Of a stretch of DNA of 8,806 bases, positions 6,142 through 8,806 are shown piece after piece. Below the pieces are notes generated by a model. That model was not told the DNA's origin. It saw only the letters and a list, made by a program, of their open reading frames with translations, and ran no database searches. Origin of the DNA: Spirochaetales bacterium. GTDB lineage: Bacteria; Spirochaetota; Spirochaetia; DTKZ01. The DNA lies in the NCBI GenBank assembly GCA_017998025.1, contig JAGODW010000043.1, positions 1-8,806 of the forward strand, in the 5' to 3' direction. Made by a program: the position numbers and the translations under genes. Numbering within the stretch: the first letter of the stretch is position 1; every line of letters starts with the position of its first letter.

Positions 6142-6969
6142 ATGGACTCGTACTCTTTTTCAGAAAAACTCGGAATTTGGAATCCGCAGCCATTAGAGAT
6201 AGGAAGCTGTGTTCATTGGTCCCTCGGGGATTTAGATGTATGGGCGGAACGGTACGATATTGAATGGCATGTATATTTTGAACACAAGAAGAGTTTGATT
6301 ACGGGCCAGGAGATGCAGGTACGTCTGGAACCAAGGGCGGAAAAACCGGTTACCCGTGAATGGAAACATTTTCTGGTACGGAACGCGCCCTGTGCCTATC
6401 CTACTCCTGCCATTCCAGATCGACCGCTAGTGGTTAAGCCGGATCGTTTTTTGATTATTTTGCCCGGGGAAATAGCTCAGTTCTTTATTTTCACACCTAT
6501 CTGGTTTCGGTTTACTGTAGGACCCCTAGGAAGAAAAATATCTCCTCGACTCCTCTTTGAAATCCCGGTGTTTCGAATGAAGAGTACCTGGTTCGGAGAT
6601 CCGATAGTGGGAGAACTTTGCTACTATACGGAAGCTCGATTGTTTACCGATTTTCATTCCCTTCCCGAACACCCGCTCTATGCTGTATGTCCTTTACGGA
6701 TACGAAACGAATCTAATACGGAACTCCCCTTTGATAAGATTTGCCTCCATACAGAAGTGTTGAGTCTGTATGGAGGAGAAAACAGGCTGTGGACCAACGC
6801 GTGCGATGTAATCTTTAAAGGAGTGGATCAAGCCACGCAGGTTGAGCCCTCTAAATCGCCACCGGCCTTTGAACCAAAGGTTCGGCTTCTTTCCCCGCCT
6901 CGACAGGCTTCTGATGTCTGGTATTTTAAGCGGACCTTTAATTTACTGAAGATCATCACCGGATTTTAG
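6142..6969 (+). CDS. DUF432-like protein of unknown function, partner of the adjacent MscS channel
   Basis: The 275-residue protein has no signal peptide. It is rich in aromatic residues and predicted beta strands. Recognisable blocks are PGEIAQFFIFTPIWFRFTVG (108-127), KSTWFGDPIVGELCYYTEAR (147-166) and YAVCPLRIRNES (180-191), followed by NRLWTNA (214-220). The STWFGDP..GELCY block and the location beside an MscS gene agree with my recollection of the DUF432 family, known mostly from archaea and scattered bacteria. I cannot run a profile, so this is a tentative family call. One hydrophobic stretch (about 103-127) is interrupted by charged residues and looks like strands rather than a membrane helix. 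The gene starts 14 bases after the TPR stop with no good SD, suggesting translational coupling. Its stop codon abuts the SD of the channel gene. Function unknown; a regulator or assembly partner of the channel is an inference from position. Confidence 0.65.
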   Translation: MDSYSFSEKLGIWNPQPLEIGSCVHWSLGDLDVWAERYDIEWHVYFEHKKSLITGQEMQVRLEPRAEKPVTREWKHFLVRNAPCAYPTPAIPDRPLVVKPDRFLIILPGEIAQFFIFTPIWFRFTVGPLGRKISPRLLFEIPVFRMKSTWFGDPIVGELCYYTEARLFTDFHSLPEHPLYAVCPLRIRNESNTELPFDKICLHTEVLSLYGGENRLWTNACDVIFKGVDQATQVEPSKSPPAFEPKVRLLSPPRQASDVWYFKRTFNLLKIITGF

Positions 6970-6972
6970 GAG
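6968..6972 (+). promoter_or_regulatory. Strong SD of the MscS gene overlapping the upstream stop codon
   Basis: AGGAG begins within the TAG stop (6967-6969) of the DUF432-like gene and sits 7 bases before the ATG at 6980. Ribosomes ending the upstream gene would be delivered directly to the channel start. This supports both the start choice and co-expression of the pair. Confidence 0.7.
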
Positions 6973-6979
6973 AAGATCT

Positions 6980-7813
6980 ATGGATATCTTAGATTGGATA
7001 AAAAATATTCCTGCGGACATACTTAGAAAACTTGCCACTGTGGGAATCACCCTTGTGATAGGAATTATCTTTATCCGCCTCATCCTGTATCTATCGTCCA
7101 GAACCTTTTTTAAACGGCTGTCTGAGCATAGCAGGCTGATTATCCGGAACCTGATGATTTATACAGCTTCGGCGATTTTGCTGATTACGGTACTGCGACA
7201 GCTTGGATTTGATGTTTCGACCCTTCTGGGAGCCGCAGGAATTCTAGGGGTAGCAGTAGGCTTCGCATCTCAAACCAGTGTTTCCAATGTGATCAGTGGA
7301 ATATTCCTTATTTCAGAGCGCCCTTTTGAAATTGGGGATGTAATCCGAATCGGAGACAAAACAGGGATTATCATCTCCATCGATCTGATGTCCATAAAGA
7401 TACGAACATTCGACAACCTATTTATACGGATTCCCAATCAAATGGTGCTGAATACTGATGTGACGAACATAACCCGATTCCCCATTCGAAGGATGGATAT
7501 CCAGCTCACCGTTGCCTATAAAGAGAATTTGGAACGGGTACGGGAGATTTTAATGGAAGTGATAGAAGCCAACCCCTATGCACTGCGAGAACCAGAACCG
7601 CTCTTGATTTTCCAGAATTTTGGTGCTTCAGGGTTGGAGATCTTTTTGGGGGTATGGTTTCAGAAACAGGACTTTTTAAACCTAAAGAATTCCCTTATGC
7701 AGGGAATTAAAGAACGGTTCGTTGCCGAAGGGATCGAGATTGCCCTTCCCCATCGTTCTCTCTACGCTGGTTCTGTTACCGAACCGTTCCCTATACGGAT
7801 TGTGAACGAATAA
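6980..7813 (+). CDS. mscS: Small-conductance mechanosensitive ion channel, MscS family
   Basis: This inner-membrane channel opens under membrane tension to release solutes during osmotic downshock. The 277 residues are close to the 286 of E. coli MscS. Two hydrophobic helices (about 17-38 and 57-77) precede the pore helix at 81-111, which contains LGAAGILGVAVGFASQ (83-98). After the pore come the conserved linker ERPFEIGD (113-120), the beta domain with RIPNQMVLN (140-148), and the C-terminal mixed domain ending in PHRSLYAGS (237-245). Aligning GVAVGFASQTSVSN with the E. coli pore puts Val91 and Phe95 at the hydrophobic-seal positions L105 and L109, and Thr99 at the G113 kink. The channel would be a homoheptamer. 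It is the last gene of a three-gene set and ends 7 bp before the convergent aminotransferase stop; no terminator hairpin is visible in that gap. Confidence 0.95.
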   Translation: MDILDWIKNIPADILRKLATVGITLVIGIIFIRLILYLSSRTFFKRLSEHSRLIIRNLMIYTASAILLITVLRQLGFDVSTLLGAAGILGVAVGFASQTSVSNVISGIFLISERPFEIGDVIRIGDKTGIIISIDLMSIKIRTFDNLFIRIPNQMVLNTDVTNITRFPIRRMDIQLTVAYKENLERVREILMEVIEANPYALREPEPLLIFQNFGASGLEIFLGVWFQKQDFLNLKNSLMQGIKERFVAEGIEIALPHRSLYAGSVTEPFPIRIVNE

Positions 7814-7820
7814 ATCTTCC

Positions 7821-8806
7821 CTACCGGTCTGGGACTGCTACCATCCATCCAAATTTATCCGGAAGGGCTCCATACTGGATCCCTTTCAGGGTGCGCTGGA
7901 GGGAAAGGGTTAATTCGCCCGGTTTTCCCTTGTTGAATACCGTAGTACGATTCCGGTGTGTGATCGATTCAATGAACGTTGCTCCTGCGGCTGTGCCTGT
8001 TAAGAAGCATTCTTTGGCCGAATCCATAACTTCTTCTATACTGATAAGCCGCTCTTCCACCTTAATCCCCTTATCCTGGGCCAGTGTTAGTATGCTTTTG
8101 CGGGTTATCCCGGGTAGTACCGTATCCTTTAGTTCCGGAGTAACGAGGGTTCCATTTTTAAGGTAAAAAAAGATATTACAGGAAGATCCTTCTTCCACAT
8201 AGCGGCCTTCCTTTGCATCGAGAAAAATAACTTCCATGTATCCGTTCCTCTCAGCCTCGTTTTTTGCCAGAATGGGAATTACGTAGTTGGAACAGCATTT
8301 GATCCAGCCCGTCCCTTTAGGAGTTGCACGGATCCGATCTGTAGTAACGGCTTTTGAGCTGCCGGGTTCAAAGTAGGCTCCCACGGGTGTTGCCACGATC
8401 ACCACCCAGGGTTTATGGGATACCCCTAGCCCAATTGCAGGCTCTGAATAGGTAAAAGGCCTCATGTAGATCGAATGGCCATTAGCAAAGTTGTCCTTTT
8501 CCCAGGCAGGATCGTACACAGGAGCATATCCGAGTTTTTTATTCCTGCGGGTAAGCTCGATCGACGCTGAGATGAATTGATCTACTGGAAACGGCGGCAT
8601 GAGAATTCCTTCCATAGAGCGGTGCATCCGTTTTGCATTTTCATCCGGGCGGAACAGTTTCAGGCTTCCGTCCTTCTGCGGAAAAGCTTTCATTCCTTCA
8701 AATACACCCAGACCGTACTGGGTAGAGTAGTTTACAAGGGGAAGTTCAGGGAATGAGTTTCGTTTCGCCAGTAGCTCTTGGAGAGCATCGGGAGGAAGCT
8801 TTGCCT
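7821..8806 (-). CDS. ilvE: Branched-chain amino acid aminotransferase, 5' end outside the window
   Basis: This PLP fold-type IV enzyme interconverts leucine, isoleucine or valine with their 2-oxo acids, using glutamate/2-oxoglutarate. The frame stays open from the stop at 7821-7823 to the right edge, giving at least 328 residues. The ATG at 8691-8693 is internal, because the codons before it read NYSTQYGLGVFEG, the classic YG..VFEG(M/L)KA(F/Y) block of BCATs. Other features are RPDENAKRMHRS, the PLP lysine in WIKCCSNY (lysine codon at 8298-8300), EEGSSCNIFF, LPGITRKSIL and GTAAGATFIESI. The long spacing and IYMRPF segment place it with the long-type BCATs of about 350-360 residues, so roughly 20-35 residues are missing. 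The usual GG after the PLP lysine is replaced by CS. It converges on mscS with a 7-bp gap. Confidence 0.93.
   Translation of the reverse strand, partial: AKLPPDALQELLAKRNSFPELPLVNYSTQYGLGVFEGMKAFPQKDGSLKLFRPDENAKRMHRSMEGILMPPFPVDQFISASIELTRRNKKLGYAPVYDPAWEKDNFANGHSIYMRPFTYSEPAIGLGVSHKPWVVIVATPVGAYFEPGSSKAVTTDRIRATPKGTGWIKCCSNYVIPILAKNEAERNGYMEVIFLDAKEGRYVEEGSSCNIFFYLKNGTLVTPELKDTVLPGITRKSILTLAQDKGIKVEERLISIEEVMDSAKECFLTGTAAGATFIESITHRNRTTVFNKGKPGELTLSLQRTLKGIQYGALPDKFGWMVAVPDR

Noticed and set aside
7814..7870. Terminator between the mscS and aminotransferase genes
   Set aside because: The 7-bp gap has no stem, and nearby pairings (for example CCC/GGG around TACCGGTCT) are only three pairs long and lie inside the aminotransferase coding sequence.

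Overview
The window reads as a housekeeping stretch of a Gram-negative-type bacterium of moderate G+C, probably a spirochaete of the Treponema/Spirochaeta group. That assignment is an inference. It rests on the combination of a psd-pssA pair, a large acidic TPR membrane protein, an exported protein with two E-set/CBM48-like domains, and a long-type branched-chain aminotransferase. There is no rRNA, tRNA, CRISPR array, insertion sequence or prophage signal.

Layout from left to right. Positions 1-213 hold the C-terminal end of a TrpB-like PLP enzyme, followed by a strong hairpin terminator. Immediately after it comes the two-gene operon psd-pssA (286-1926, + strand), which converts CDP-diacylglycerol plus serine to phosphatidylserine and then to phosphatidylethanolamine. 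Convergent to it on the - strand are a HAD-family nucleotidase-like phosphatase (1996-2637) and, upstream of that, an exported protein with tandem E-set domains (2709-3401). A 98-bp divergent spacer with a 21-bp-phased direct repeat separates these from a second + strand operon: a giant acidic/TPR membrane protein (3500-6127), a DUF432-like protein (6142-6969) and an MscS-type mechanosensitive channel (6980-7813). The genes of this operon are 14 and 10 bp apart. The right edge carries a convergent branched-chain amino acid aminotransferase (7821 to beyond 8806, - strand) whose 5' end lies outside the window.

How the genes work together. psd and pssA form a complete two-step phosphatidylethanolamine branch. 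The TPR/DUF432/MscS cassette looks like an envelope module: a membrane-anchored scaffold, an unknown soluble protein and a tension-gated channel are translated almost back to back. The TPR protein has the architecture expected of spirochaetal flagellar-collar proteins such as FlcA, but this cannot be proven from the window alone. The most interesting items are that cassette, the E-set protein whose carbohydrate-binding residues are split between its two domains, the phased repeats in the divergent promoter region, and a possible promoter embedded in the terminator ahead of psd.
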